Shown here: positions 1-8,232 of the stretch, one piece after another | How the letters are laid out: each line of letters starts with the position of its first letter | Position numbering within the stretch: the first letter of the stretch is position 1 | NCBI RefSeq assembly: GCF_002007115.1 | Contig: NZ_MVAD01000004.1 | Coordinates: 62,001-126,000, forward strand | Direction of reading: 5' to 3' | DNA from: Massilia sp. KIM | GTDB taxonomy: Bacteria; Pseudomonadota; Gammaproteobacteria; Burkholderiales; Burkholderiaceae_D | DNA length: 64,000 nt | Made by a program: the position numbers and the translations under genes | The notes under the pieces: generated by a model | Told to the model about the DNA's origin: nothing | Seen by the model: the letters and a program-made list of their open reading frames with translations, nothing else | The model's database searches: none

Positions 1-88
1 CCTGGGACTGCAGCGCCTCTTCCAGTTGTTCCGGGTTGAATGCCCAGGGAGCGGGCAGGCGATAGATCTGAAGATTCTTGAACCACAT
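1..88 (-). CDS. rdgC: Recombination-associated protein RdgC, N-terminal fragment
   Basis: The gene runs off the left edge; only the first 29 codons are visible, beginning at an ATG whose complement is at 86-88. The translation starts MWFKNLQIYRLPAPW and continues FNPEQLEEAL, which matches the very conserved start of RdgC. RdgC is a ring-shaped, non-specific double-stranded DNA-binding protein that restrains RecA-mediated recombination. It is codirectional with dinB, 88 bp downstream of the dinB stop. The call rests on N-terminal motif recognition alone, since the rest of the protein lies outside the window. Confidence 0.8.
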   Translation of the reverse strand, partial: MWFKNLQIYRLPAPWAFNPEQLEEALQSQ

Positions 89-176
89 ACGCTGTTATCC
101 GATTGTTTCAGTATTTCAAGGGAACGACATTCTACGCTGCTCAGCCCAAAATTGCGCCAACGAAAAAGTCAAAAGC

Positions 177-1265
177 TCAAGTTGTTGTCGACTCGTCCAC
201 GCTGTCGTCGAACAGCCGGAGCTGCTCGACGATCTCGGTCTCGCTCAGGCGCACCCCCACGCCCAGCAGGCGCACGGGGCGGCTGGCGCGCAGCCAGCCG
301 GTTTCCATCAGGCGGGCATAGGTCGGAATATGTGGCGCATAGCCAACACACTCGACGGTGGTCTGCTGGAAGTCGTTGAACTTGATCTTTACGAACAACT
401 TGTTGATGAATTTTTCAGCATTGTTGCGCTTGATGCGGCCAAGCAGGTGCTCGACCAGTTCGGGCAGCAGCTTCAGGCAGGCGGCCAGGTCGGGCACGTC
501 CGGGGTATAGGTTTCCTCGGTGCTGATCGACTTGCGCTCGCGCGAGGTGTTCACCTCGCGGTGGTCGATGCCGCGGCACAGGTCGTAGAGACGGGCGCCG
601 AAGCTGCCGAAGTGCTCGTGCAGCTTGTCCAGGCTCCAGGTCCGCATGTCGCCGCAGGTCTGCAGGCCGAGCCGGTGCATCTTGTCGGCCGTGACCTTGC
701 CCACGCCGTAGAGCTTCTTGACCGGCAGCACGGCGACGAAGGCATCCACTTCCTCGGGACGCACCAGGAACAGGCCGTCCGGCTTGTTCCAGTCGCTGGC
801 GATCTTGGCCACGAACTTGTTGGGCGCCACGCCGGCCGAGGCGGTGATGCCCACGGTCTCGAAGATGCGGCGCCGGATCTCCTGCGCGATCAGGGTGGCG
901 CTGCCCTTGCAGTGCGGGGAATTGGTGACGTCGAGGTAGGCCTCGTCGAGCGAGAGCGGCTCCACCAGCTCGGTGTAGTCGCGGTAGATGTCCATGATCT
1001 GGCGCGAGGCGATGCGGTACTTTTCCATCGCCGGCGGCAGCACCAGGAGCTCGGGGCAGAGCTTCATGGCCTGGGCCGTGGCCATGGCCGAATGGATGCC
1101 GTAGGCCCGTGCCTCGTAGTTGCAGGTGGCGATCACGCCGCGCTGGTCGGGACGGCCGCCCACCGCCAGCGGGCGTCCGCGCAGCGACGGGTCGTCCCGC
1201 ATCTCGACGGATGCGTAGAAACAGTCGCAATCGCAATGGATGATTTTCCGGACCGGGGCGTTCAC
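177..1265 (-). CDS. dinB: DNA polymerase IV (Y-family translesion polymerase)
   Basis: Error-prone lesion-bypass polymerase. With a GTG start at 1265 the protein has 362 residues, close to E. coli DinB (351). The Y-family catalytic acids are visible: D12 and D14 in HCDCDCFYASVE and D107/E108 in SLDEAYLDV. The helix-hairpin-helix GVGKVTA and the little-finger region follow. Near the C-terminus QLRLF matches the beta-clamp-binding motif. The open frame extends to a TTG at 1346, but that longer start would run through the LexA operator at 1302-1321, so the GTG start is preferred. Nothing downstream is coupled to it; rdgC follows after 88 bp. Confidence 0.93.
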   Translation of the reverse strand: MNAPVRKIIHCDCDCFYASVEMRDDPSLRGRPLAVGGRPDQRGVIATCNYEARAYGIHSAMATAQAMKLCPELLVLPPAMEKYRIASRQIMDIYRDYTELVEPLSLDEAYLDVTNSPHCKGSATLIAQEIRRRIFETVGITASAGVAPNKFVAKIASDWNKPDGLFLVRPEEVDAFVAVLPVKKLYGVGKVTADKMHRLGLQTCGDMRTWSLDKLHEHFGSFGARLYDLCRGIDHREVNTSRERKSISTEETYTPDVPDLAACLKLLPELVEHLLGRIKRNNAEKFINKLFVKIKFNDFQQTTVECVGYAPHIPTYARLMETGWLRASRPVRLLGVGVRLSETEIVEQLRLFDDSVDESTTT

Positions 1266-1301
1266 TCGCGGGAGCGCCCCGGGCGGGATGCCGGGGCCGA
1301 C

Positions 1302-1321
1302 TACTGTAATTGCATACAGTA
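1302..1321. promoter_or_regulatory. LexA (SOS) operator of dinB
   Basis: TACTGTAATTGCATACAGTA is a perfect palindrome with CTGT-N8-ACAG, the consensus of the proteobacterial LexA box, and differs from the E. coli ideal box only in the central bases. It lies 37-56 bp upstream of the dinB GTG start, in the gap between the aldo/keto reductase stop and dinB. This predicts DNA-damage induction of dinB. Confidence 0.88.
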
Positions 1322-1349
1322 TCGTCCGAAACGCGCCTCCTTGCAAGAA

Positions 1350-2402
1350 TCATCGCCCTCCTGCGCCGCCCTCCCCTCGGCGCAGGAAGGCTTCGCGGTG
1401 GCTGTTGGTCATGGCGTGGATCCAGGCCGGGTAGGCCGCCGGCAGCGCGCTGGCGGCGTCCAGTTCGGCCAGCACCTCCGGTTCCAGCGCCAGCTCCAGC
1501 GCCTTGAGGTTGTCCAGCAGCTGCTCCGGACGGCGCGCGCCGACGATGGCCGAGCTTACGCCCGGACGCGCCAGCAGCCAGGCCAGGGCCAGCTGGGCCG
1601 GGGCGGCGCCGATGCGCCCGGCCACCGCGCGCAAGGCGTCGGTGACCCGGTGGCCGTGCTCCCGCTCCACCGGCGGGAAGTCGATGTGCACCCGCCGCGC
1701 ATCCGGGTCGCTGCTGCCGCCGCGCCCGAACTTGCCCGACAGGAGGCCACCCGCGAGCGGACTCCAGGCCAGCACGCCCAGGCCGGCGTCCACCGCCTGC
1801 GGCAGGATCTCGCGCTCGATGTCGCGCACCGCCAGCGAATAGCAGTTCTGGACCGAGACGAAGGACGACCAGCCGTGCAGGGCCGAGAGGCCGAGCGCCT
1901 TCGCCACCTGCCAGCCGGCCAGGTTCGAGCAGCCGATGTAGCGGATCTTGCCGGCGCGGACCGCGTCGTCCAGGGCGCGCAGGGTTTCCTCCAGCGGCGT
2001 CAGGGTGTCGATGTTATGGATCTGGTAGAGGTCGATGTGGTCGGTGCGCAGGCGGCGCAGGCTGGCCTCGAGGGCGCGCATCAGGTGCGGGCGCGACTGG
2101 CCGGCGTCGTTCGGCCCCTTGCCGGTGGGCGCGTGGAACTTGGTGGCCAGGACCACGTGCTCGCGCCGTCCCTGCAGCACCTGCCCGAGCAGGCTCTCGG
2201 ATTCGCCGTTCGCATACACGTCGGCGGTGTCGATGAAGTTGATGCCGGCGTCCAGCGCCACGCCGACCAGGCGATCGGTCTGCGCCAGATCCAGGCCCCC
2301 GACCTTGTCGTAGGGCGGGGTGGCGGCGCCGCCGAAGGTCATGGCGCCCAGGCAGAGGCGCGAAACGATGGTGCCGGTGTTGCCGAGTCGTCGGTATTGC
2401 AT
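1350..2402 (-). CDS. Aldo/keto reductase
   Basis: NAD(P)H-dependent reductase of the AKR superfamily, 350 residues, cytoplasmic (no signal peptide). It starts MQYRRLGNTGTIVSRLCLGAMTFGG, the usual beginning of the YajO/YghZ-like branch. The catalytic tetrad can be placed as D58, Y63, K88 and H129 (FIDTADVY, LATKFH, YQIHN). The C-terminal cofactor segment IVGARRPEQLLDNL is typical of the TIM barrel. The substrate cannot be told from sequence. An AraC-type regulator starts 60 bp away on the other strand and is the obvious candidate controller. Confidence 0.92.
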   Translation of the reverse strand: MQYRRLGNTGTIVSRLCLGAMTFGGAATPPYDKVGGLDLAQTDRLVGVALDAGINFIDTADVYANGESESLLGQVLQGRREHVVLATKFHAPTGKGPNDAGQSRPHLMRALEASLRRLRTDHIDLYQIHNIDTLTPLEETLRALDDAVRAGKIRYIGCSNLAGWQVAKALGLSALHGWSSFVSVQNCYSLAVRDIEREILPQAVDAGLGVLAWSPLAGGLLSGKFGRGGSSDPDARRVHIDFPPVEREHGHRVTDALRAVAGRIGAAPAQLALAWLLARPGVSSAIVGARRPEQLLDNLKALELALEPEVLAELDAASALPAAYPAWIHAMTNSHREAFLRRGEGGAGGR

Positions 2403-2461
2403 GAGGCGTGCTCCAGTGAGATCGATGGGGGAAAGTGTAGAATCGGCCCGTCTTCCCTACC

Positions 2462-3454
2462 ATGCTGTCCCGTCCATCCTTCATGCGCGCGCGTCCCGAC
2501 TTCGCCGGCGATCCCCTGTCCGACCTGCTGGCCCTGCTGCAGGTGCGCAGCGGCGTTCCGCTGCGCATGACGGCCGGCGGAGCGTGGTCGCTGCGCTTTT
2601 CCGGTGACGGCAGCCTGAAGTTCATCGCCCAGGTGCGCGGACGCCTGTGCGTGCAGGTCGAGGGCGAGCCTGCTTCGTTCTGGCTGGAGCCCGGCGACTG
2701 CCTCCTGCTGCGCGGCAGCCGCCCCTACGTCGCCGGCACCGACCCGGCGCTGGCGCCAGACGACGGCGCGGCCCACTTCGCCGCCCTGCGTGAGCACGCC
2801 GGCGCGGTCCAGTGGGGCGAGGGCGAGGAACTGGAGATGGTGGCGGGCCGCTTCGAGATCGATCCGGCCCAGCGCGAGGTGCTGGAACAGCTGGCGCCGC
2901 CCGCCCTGTACCTGCGCGCCGCCTCCAGCGCCGCGCCGGCCCTGCAGGCCCTGCTGCAGCTGTACCGGGAGGAAGCCCGTGCGCCCGCGCTCGGCCAGCG
3001 CGCGCTGGCCGACGGGCTGGCGCGCATGGCGCTGGTGCAGGCCCTGCGCGCCCAGGAGGCGCCGGCCGGCTGGCTGGGCGCACTGCGCGACCCGAAGATC
3101 GGCGCCGCCCTGCGCCTGCTGCACGCCGAACCGGCGCGGCGCTGGACCGTGCAGGAGCTGGCCGCCGGGGTGGCGATGTCGCGCTCGGCCCTGGCGCTGC
3201 GCTTTCGCCGGCTGGTCGGCTGCGCCCCGCTGCACTACCTGCAGCAATGGCGCATGCGCCTGGCGCGCCAGATCCTCCTTTCGGAAGAGCTGCCGGTCTC
3301 CACACTGGCTTGGCGGCTGGGCTATGCGTCGGAAAGCGCGTTCAGCGCAGCGTTCCGCAAGGCCACTGGCCATGCGCCCGGCGGCTATCGTGATGCGATG
3401 GCCGAGGCGCATGTGGAAAGCCCTGACTGGCAAGCCAGGGCGAAGTTCCTATAA
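2462..3454 (+). CDS. AraC-family transcriptional regulator with N-terminal cupin
   Basis: 330 residues. The N-terminal half (about 20-180) reads as a cupin ligand-binding domain of the type often called AraC_binding_2/cupin_6 (VRSGVPLRMTAGGAWSLRF, WLEPGDCLLLRG). The C-terminal 100 residues form the double helix-turn-helix: WTVQELAAGVAMSRSALALRF and later LAWRLGYASESAFSAAFRK, the diagnostic AraC signature. It is divergent from the aldo/keto reductase with only 59 bp between the starts, the standard layout of a regulator and its target. No strong ribosome site precedes the ATG at 2462; an internal Met at 2483 is a possible alternative start. Confidence 0.9.
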   Translation: MLSRPSFMRARPDFAGDPLSDLLALLQVRSGVPLRMTAGGAWSLRFSGDGSLKFIAQVRGRLCVQVEGEPASFWLEPGDCLLLRGSRPYVAGTDPALAPDDGAAHFAALREHAGAVQWGEGEELEMVAGRFEIDPAQREVLEQLAPPALYLRAASSAAPALQALLQLYREEARAPALGQRALADGLARMALVQALRAQEAPAGWLGALRDPKIGAALRLLHAEPARRWTVQELAAGVAMSRSALALRFRRLVGCAPLHYLQQWRMRLARQILLSEELPVSTLAWRLGYASESAFSAAFRKATGHAPGGYRDAMAEAHVESPDWQARAKFL

Positions 3455-3505
3455 TGATTCAATGGGCGTCGTGTATGCCCGCCCCGTAATCCATTCCCGA
3501 CCATC

Positions 3506-4498
3506 ATGAGTGCTGTCCCCGCAACCGCAGCGGCGCTTGCGCCGCACCGCATCGTGTTCGCCGTCTACGAAGGCGTCTGCCTGCTCGACCTGGCCGGCGC
3601 CCAGACCACCTTCTGGTGCGCCTCGCGCCACCTCGAGCAGCGCGGATTGCCGGGCTATGCGCTGAGCACCGCCAGCATCGACGGCGCCAGCGTCGGCACC
3701 GCCGAGGGCCCGATGCTGGCCACGGAGCGCCTGGGCGCGCCGGACACCGTGGCGGACACGGTGCTGGTGCCGGGCAGCGCCGTGATCGACAAGGTCATGC
3801 AGGACCTGGGACCGCTGATCGACTGGCTGCGCGGGACCGAGGCGCGCCGCATCGCTTCGGTCTGCACCGGCTCCTTCGTGCTGGCCGCGGCCGGCCTGCT
3901 GGACGGCCGCCGCGCCACCACCCACTGGGCGCTGTGCGAGCGACTGGCCGCCCTCCACCCGCGGGTGGAGGTGCTGCCAGAAGCGGTCTACGTGCGCGAC
4001 GACCCGGTCTGGACCTCGGCCGGGGTCACCACCGGCATCGACATGGCCCTGGCCATGGTCGAAACCGATCACGGGAGCGAGCTCGCGATGGCGGTGGCGC
4101 GCGAGCTGGCGGTGCACGTGCGGCGCGCCGGCGGCGAGTCGCAGCACAGCAGCCAGCTGGCGCTGCAGGCCGGCGACGGGGTCCAGTTCGACGGCCTGCA
4201 CCGCTGGATCGCCGCCAACCTCGCCGACACCGAACTGAGCGTGTCCGTGCTGGCGCGCCAGGTCTTCATGAGCCCGCGCAACTTCGCGCGCGTCTATCGG
4301 CAGAAGACCGGCCTCACACCGGCCAAGGCGGTCGAGCAGTTCCGGCTGGAGGCCGCGCGCCGCCTGCTGCAGCAGTCCGACCGCAAGCTCGAGCAGATCG
4401 CCGAGGATTGCGGTTTCGGCGACGCCGAGCGCATGCGCGCCAGCTTCCTGCGCCACCTCGGACTGTCGCCCAGCGCCTATCGCCGCCAGCACGCCTGA
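3506..4498 (+). CDS. GlxA-type transcriptional regulator (DJ-1/PfpI plus AraC HTH)
   Basis: 330 residues with two parts. Residues about 10-195 form a DJ-1/PfpI-like domain, with the nucleophile-elbow-like VCTGSFVLAAAGLLDGRRAT near residue 115. Residues about 228-328 form an AraC helix-turn-helix domain (LSVSVLARQVFMSPRNFARVY; LEQIAEDCGFGDAERMRASF). Such proteins regulate amino-acid, carnitine or glycine-betaine catabolism in other bacteria; the target here is unknown. A TATAAT hexamer at 3450-3455 lies upstream and may serve the promoter. It ends 8 bp from the stop of the convergent cupin gene. Confidence 0.9.
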   Translation: MSAVPATAAALAPHRIVFAVYEGVCLLDLAGAQTTFWCASRHLEQRGLPGYALSTASIDGASVGTAEGPMLATERLGAPDTVADTVLVPGSAVIDKVMQDLGPLIDWLRGTEARRIASVCTGSFVLAAAGLLDGRRATTHWALCERLAALHPRVEVLPEAVYVRDDPVWTSAGVTTGIDMALAMVETDHGSELAMAVARELAVHVRRAGGESQHSSQLALQAGDGVQFDGLHRWIAANLADTELSVSVLARQVFMSPRNFARVYRQKTGLTPAKAVEQFRLEAARRLLQQSDRKLEQIAEDCGFGDAERMRASFLRHLGLSPSAYRRQHA

Positions 4499-4506
4499 AG
4501 CAGGGC

Positions 4507-4932
4507 CTACTTCTTGTCCTGCACGGGGATGAAGAAGTCCTTGCCGGTTTCCTTGACCAGGAAGACCAGGAACTTCGCCGGCTTGGTCTTGCTCGCGTTG
4601 CGGCCCACGGTGTGCAGGTCGTGCGGGCCTTCGTAGAAGGTCTGCCCGGCCTTGAGCAACTGCTCCTTGCCGCCCTTCACGCCCATGACGATCTCGCCTT
4701 CCAGCACGTAGATGAAGCCGTGGGCGTCGTGGCGGTGCACCGGGTCGGCCGCGCCGGGCGCATAGTCGACGGTGATGATCAGGACTTCCTTGCCGGGATG
4801 CTCGGCCAGGGCCTTGGTCATCAGGGACTTGACGGTGACCGGCTCCGCCGCTCGCGCGCTCTGGCTGAAGGGGCCGAGCAAGAGGCCGGCCATCAGGGCC
4901 AGGATAGTGCTGAAGCTGCCGATGAATGACAT
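4507..4932 (-). CDS. Exported cupin-domain protein
   Basis: 141 residues. An N-terminal hydrophobic stretch ending in QSARA looks like a signal peptide, so the mature protein is probably periplasmic. The core is one conserved cupin barrel: PVHRHDAHGFIYVLEGEI carries motif 1 with two His and a Glu, and GQTFYEGPHDLHTV carries the motif 2 His. These side chains would bind a metal. A clear AGGAGAGA ribosome site precedes the ATG at 4932. It lies downstream of the AhpD-like gene on the same strand, with an intrinsic terminator between them, so it may be only partly cotranscribed. Enzymatic role unknown. Confidence 0.85.
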   Translation of the reverse strand: MSFIGSFSTILALMAGLLLGPFSQSARAAEPVTVKSLMTKALAEHPGKEVLIITVDYAPGAADPVHRHDAHGFIYVLEGEIVMGVKGGKEQLLKAGQTFYEGPHDLHTVGRNASKTKPAKFLVFLVKETGKDFFIPVQDKK

Positions 4933-4950
4933 GATGTCTCTCCTGTATGG

Positions 4951-4973
4951 AAAAACCCGCGCGGATGCGCGGG
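4951..4973 (-). terminator. Rho-independent terminator after the AhpD-like gene
   Basis: On the minus strand a 7-bp stem CCCGCGC/GCGCGGG with a 4-nt loop is followed by five T. It begins 9 bp after the stop of the AhpD-like gene and lies before the cupin gene start, so it should reduce readthrough into the cupin gene. Confidence 0.75.
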
Positions 4974-4981
4974 CCGCCGGC

Positions 4982-5464
4982 TTACGCCAGGCCTGCCTTG
5001 TTCAGGCCGAAAGCCGCGTCGTAGGAGCCCGGCACCATGGTGAAGGCCACGTTGACGCGGTTCCAGGCATTGATCGCCATGATCTCGAAGGTGAGGTCGG
5101 AGAGCTCCTTCTCGGACAGCTGCCCGCGCACGCGGTCGTACAGCTCGGCCGGCACGCCCAGCGGGGCGAGCGTGGTCAGGGCCTCGGTCCAGGCCAGGGC
5201 GGCGCGCTCGCGCGGCGCGAACAGGGTCGATTCGCGCCAGATCGCCACGTGGTGCAGGCGCAGCTCGCGTTCGCCGTGCATGCGCGCGACCTTGACGTGC
5301 ATGTCGACGCAGAAGCCGCAGCCATTGATCTGCGAGGCGCGCAGGGCCACCAGTTCGCGCAGGCTTTCTTCGATGCTGCTGGCCTGTTTCACGGTGTTGT
5401 TGAACTCAAGGAACTTCTTGAACAGCTCGGGCGACTGCTCCATGTAATTGATACGTTGGGTCAT
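4982..5464 (-). CDS. AhpD-like carboxymuconolactone decarboxylase-family protein
   Basis: 160 residues from the ATG at 5464, which has AGGAG 7 bp upstream; the open frame extends to 5650 but that part has no coding character. The family signature is INGCGFCVDMH, giving the redox pair C49-x2-C52 and H56 expected of AhpD-type alkylhydroperoxidases (CxxCxxxH). The rest (EERAALAWTEALT-like segment, LTFEIMAINAWNRV) fits the all-helical CMD fold. A thiol-based peroxidase role is likely but untested. It is divergent from the LysR gene with a 262-bp intergenic region that holds a TGGTGC-N7-GCACCA palindrome. Confidence 0.9.
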   Translation of the reverse strand: MTQRINYMEQSPELFKKFLEFNNTVKQASSIEESLRELVALRASQINGCGFCVDMHVKVARMHGERELRLHHVAIWRESTLFAPRERAALAWTEALTTLAPLGVPAELYDRVRGQLSEKELSDLTFEIMAINAWNRVNVAFTMVPGSYDAAFGLNKAGLA

Positions 5465-5592
5465 CGTGTTCTCCTGTGTCGGGCAGCGGCCCGCCCCCGG
5501 TTCGGTCCGGAGCGCCGTCTGCGTGTATCGCAAGACGAGGCCAGTGTAGAAAGCGGACCCGGTTCGCGGTAGATCCGCGCCAGGCCGCACAC

Positions 5593-5611
5593 TGGTGCAC
5601 ATCAGGCACCA
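5593..5611. promoter_or_regulatory. Probable LysR-type operator (TGGTGC-N7-GCACCA)
   Basis: TGGTGCACATCAGGCACCA is a perfect 6-bp inverted repeat with a 7-bp spacer. It lies in the divergent region between the AhpD-like gene and lysR, where LysR proteins usually bind. The same arms with the same spacer recur at 14598-14616 before the metallo-hydrolase gene. Confidence 0.6.
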
Positions 5612-5726
5612 ATCGGCGGCTGCTGGCATGAATGCGGGTTTTTTTGTCATTGCCGCGCCGCTTTCCGCTCATTACCATGATCTTGTCGAGCCGCCGTGGG
5701 CGGCGATCCAGGGAGAGAGCAAGCAG

Positions 5727-6773
5727 ATGGAAGCCACGGTGCTCCACGCGGTCATCCGCGCCAACGCCCAACGGACAGGGCCACCCGCGCGCGAGCGCGG
5801 CGACGCCCTGGCATCCAGCTACGCCGCCACCTATGCCGGCGTGCTGGCCTTCATCGCGGTGGCCCACGAGGGCAGTTTCGCGCGCGCCGCCGAGCGGCTC
5901 GGAATCGGACGCTCGGCCGTCAGCCGCAGCGTGCAAAAGCTGGAAGACCAGCTCGACACCCGTTTGTTCCTGCGCACCACGCGCAGCACTTCGCTCACCA
6001 GCGAAGGCGCGCTGTTCTACGAGAACTGCCGGCCCGGCGTCGAACGCATGCTGCAGGCGATCGAGGAAATGCAGGACCTGCGCGCCGGCCCGCCGCGCGG
6101 CCAGTTGCGCGTGAGCGCACCGGTCGGCTTCGGGAGGAAGGTGGTGGCGCCCCTGCTGCGCGGCTTTCGCGAACAGTATCCCGACGTGGCGATCGACTTC
6201 CTGCTCGACGACGGCGCGCCCGACTTCATCGCCGACCGCATCGACGTCGCCTTCCGCAACGGGCGCCTGGACGACAGCCAGGCCATCGCGCGCCAGCTGA
6301 TCCCGATGCAGATGCTGGTGTGCGGCAGTCCGGCCTACTTCGCGCGCCAGGGCGCGCCTCAACGGATCGAGGATCTCGAGGAACACCGCTGCATCAACTT
6401 CCGGCTCTCGCCCAATCGCATGCGCGACTGGGAATTCAAGGTGGATGGCCAGGCCAGGAACCTGTTGCCCAAGTGCGGCCTGAGCTTCAATGACGCCGAG
6501 CTGGTGCTGGAAGCGGTACTCCAGGGAGAAGGCCTGGCCCAGCTTCCCGGTTACCAGGCGGATGAGCACCTGCGCAGTGGCCGGCTGCGGGCCTGCCTGA
6601 CGCCCTACGCCCCGGACGAACGCGGCCACTACATCTGCTACCAGAGCCGGCGCCACCTGCCGGCGCGGGTCCGGGTCTTCGTCGACTACATGATCGCGGC
6701 GGTGCGGGCGCTCAAGCTGCACTGCGTACCCGGCTTCGATCCCGAACTCGACGCCGCGCTCGACTGCGCCTGA
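5727..6773 (+). CDS. LysR-family transcriptional regulator
   Basis: 348 residues from the ATG at 5727, preceded by GGGAGAGAG; a longer frame to 5595 would cover the likely operator and is not preferred. The winged helix-turn-helix is at about residues 35-95 (LAFIAVAHEGSFARAAERLG, SAVSRSVQKLEDQLDTRLF), followed by the LysR substrate-binding domain. A roughly 30-residue N-terminal extension before the HTH is unusual. The neighbours argue for control of the divergent AhpD-like gene and perhaps the reductase-ohr operon downstream. The inducer is unknown. Confidence 0.92.
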   Translation: MEATVLHAVIRANAQRTGPPARERGDALASSYAATYAGVLAFIAVAHEGSFARAAERLGIGRSAVSRSVQKLEDQLDTRLFLRTTRSTSLTSEGALFYENCRPGVERMLQAIEEMQDLRAGPPRGQLRVSAPVGFGRKVVAPLLRGFREQYPDVAIDFLLDDGAPDFIADRIDVAFRNGRLDDSQAIARQLIPMQMLVCGSPAYFARQGAPQRIEDLEEHRCINFRLSPNRMRDWEFKVDGQARNLLPKCGLSFNDAELVLEAVLQGEGLAQLPGYQADEHLRSGRLRACLTPYAPDERGHYICYQSRRHLPARVRVFVDYMIAAVRALKLHCVPGFDPELDAALDCA

Positions 6774-6797
6774 GCCCGCGCGGCGGTCCGCTCGCAT

Positions 6798-6816
6798 TGG
6801 TGCGCGGCGGACAACA
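6798..6816. promoter_or_regulatory. Degenerate copy of the LysR-type palindrome
   Basis: TGGTGC, a 7-bp spacer and ACAACA; the second arm matches GCACCA at four of six positions. It lies between the lysR stop and the start of the reductase-ohr operon, so the same regulator could act there. Weak on its own; supported by two perfect sites elsewhere in the window. Confidence 0.35.
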
Positions 6817-6951
6817 AAGTGGGGACTGCCACGGGTCTACCGGCTTCGCCCCTTCCTGCCTACACTGAATGCATTGCGATCGCGTCGCAAACGGCGCCCT
6901 GGACGCACCCGGGCGCCGGCAACACCTCATCACTCCACAGGGAAGAAGATC

Positions 6952-7707
6952 ATGAAAATCGTCGTCATCGGAGGCTCCGGCCTCATCGGCAGCAAGCTGT
7001 GCGCCATCCTGCGCGCTCGCGGCCACGCGGTGCAGTCCGCCTCGCCCGGCACGGGCGTGAACACGGTCACCGGCGAGGGCCTGGACGGCGCCCTGCGCGG
7101 CGCCGACGTGGTGGTCGACGTGGCCAATTCGCCCTCCTTCGAGACCCAGGCCGTGCTCGACTTCTTCGACGCCTCCGGCCGCAACCTGCTGGCGGCGGAA
7201 GCGCGCGCCGGCGTCAGGCACCACGTCGCGCTGTCGGTGGTCGGCACCGACAAGCTGGAAGAAAGCGGCTACTTCCGCGGCAAGCTGCTGCAGGAAAAGC
7301 TGATCCGCGAAGCCGGCATCCCCTACACCATCGTGCGCGCCACCCAGTTCATGGAATTCCTGGGCGGGATCGCGCATTCGGGCACCGAGGGCGGCACCGT
7401 GCGCATGCCGCCGGCCTCGCTGCAGCCGATCGCCGCCGACGACGTGGCCGAGGCGATGGCCGACGCGGCCCTCGCGGCGCCGGTCAATGGCGTGGTCGAG
7501 ATCGCCGGCCCGGAGCGCCAGAGCATGGGCGAGATGATCGGCCGCTACCTGCGCGCCACCGGCGACGAACGTCCGGTGGTGACCGACGACGATGCGCGCT
7601 ATTTCGGCGCCAGGCTGGACGACGATCAGCTGGTGCCGCATGGCCAGGCGCGCCTCGGCAAGATCGGGCTGGACGCGTGGCTGGCGCGCCAGGGCGCCGG
7701 GAACTGA
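6952..7707 (+). CDS. NmrA-like SDR-family NAD(P)-binding protein
   Basis: 251 residues from the ATG at 6952. The N-terminus MKIVVIGGSGLIGSKL carries the GxxGxxG dinucleotide-binding loop of atypical short-chain dehydrogenases. IPYTIVRATQFMEFLGG is the segment typical of the NmrA/HSCARG and LscO-like branch. No Tyr-x3-Lys pair is evident, so it may be a redox sensor or a reductase with a divergent active site. Its stop is 4 bp before ohr, so the two are one operon. An upstream degenerate copy of the LysR palindrome suggests shared control. Confidence 0.85.
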   Translation: MKIVVIGGSGLIGSKLCAILRARGHAVQSASPGTGVNTVTGEGLDGALRGADVVVDVANSPSFETQAVLDFFDASGRNLLAAEARAGVRHHVALSVVGTDKLEESGYFRGKLLQEKLIREAGIPYTIVRATQFMEFLGGIAHSGTEGGTVRMPPASLQPIAADDVAEAMADAALAAPVNGVVEIAGPERQSMGEMIGRYLRATGDERPVVTDDDARYFGARLDDDQLVPHGQARLGKIGLDAWLARQGAGN

Positions 7708-7711
7708 GACG

Positions 7712-8203
7712 ATGGCCCCCCTCAAGGCGCCGCCGCTCCAGCTGCTGGAGCGCTATCGGGGCGAGGAATTCCTGCCCTTGTACACGACCACGGTGGCGGT
7801 GACGGGGGGAGAAACCGGCCACGGTCGCGCGTCGGGCGTGGCGCGCTCGGATGACGGGCAACTGGAGCTGGCGCTGCGCCTGCCGGACGCGCTGGGCGGT
7901 CCGGGCACCGGCCCCAATCCCGAACAGCTGTTCGCCGCCGCCTACGGGGCCTGCTTCCACGGCGCGCTCAACCTGCTCGCCGAGCGCGCCGGCCTGAGCG
8001 TCGAGCAGGCGCGCGTCGACGTGCGGGTGGCCTTCGGCCGCGATCCGGTGGACGGCCTGTACATGCTGACGGCGGACGTCCGCATCAGCCTGCCGGGAGT
8101 CGAAAGGCGGGTGGCGGAAGGCCTGGTGCGCAACGCCGAACGCCTGTGCCCCTATACCAAGATGACACGCCAGGGCGCCGCAGGCACCGTAGCCCTGGTC
8201 TGA
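7712..8203 (+). CDS. ohr: Organic hydroperoxide resistance protein (Ohr/OsmC family)
   Basis: 163 residues. The protein begins MAPLKAPPLQ and reaches the Ohr core at LYTTTVAVTGG. Both family cysteines are present: C81 in YGACFHGAL and C146 in ERLCPYTK, the peroxidatic and resolving residues that reduce organic hydroperoxides with lipoylated partners. An insertion of about 20 residues at the N-terminus compared with typical Ohr (about 140) is notable. It follows the reductase gene after 4 bp and precedes a LuxR-type gene by 29 bp. No ohrR (MarR) gene is adjacent, so control is probably by the LysR or LuxR proteins encoded here. Confidence 0.9.
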   Translation: MAPLKAPPLQLLERYRGEEFLPLYTTTVAVTGGETGHGRASGVARSDDGQLELALRLPDALGGPGTGPNPEQLFAAAYGACFHGALNLLAERAGLSVEQARVDVRVAFGRDPVDGLYMLTADVRISLPGVERRVAEGLVRNAERLCPYTKMTRQGAAGTVALV

Positions 8204-8232
8204 ACGGCCGCAAGGCCATCGAGGACACGATC

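Noticed and set aside
78..2570. An 830-codon plus-strand open frame opposite dinB and the aldo/keto reductase
   Set aside because: It is the antisense shadow of two clearly recognised genes; high G+C keeps the complementary frame open and the translation shows no domain.
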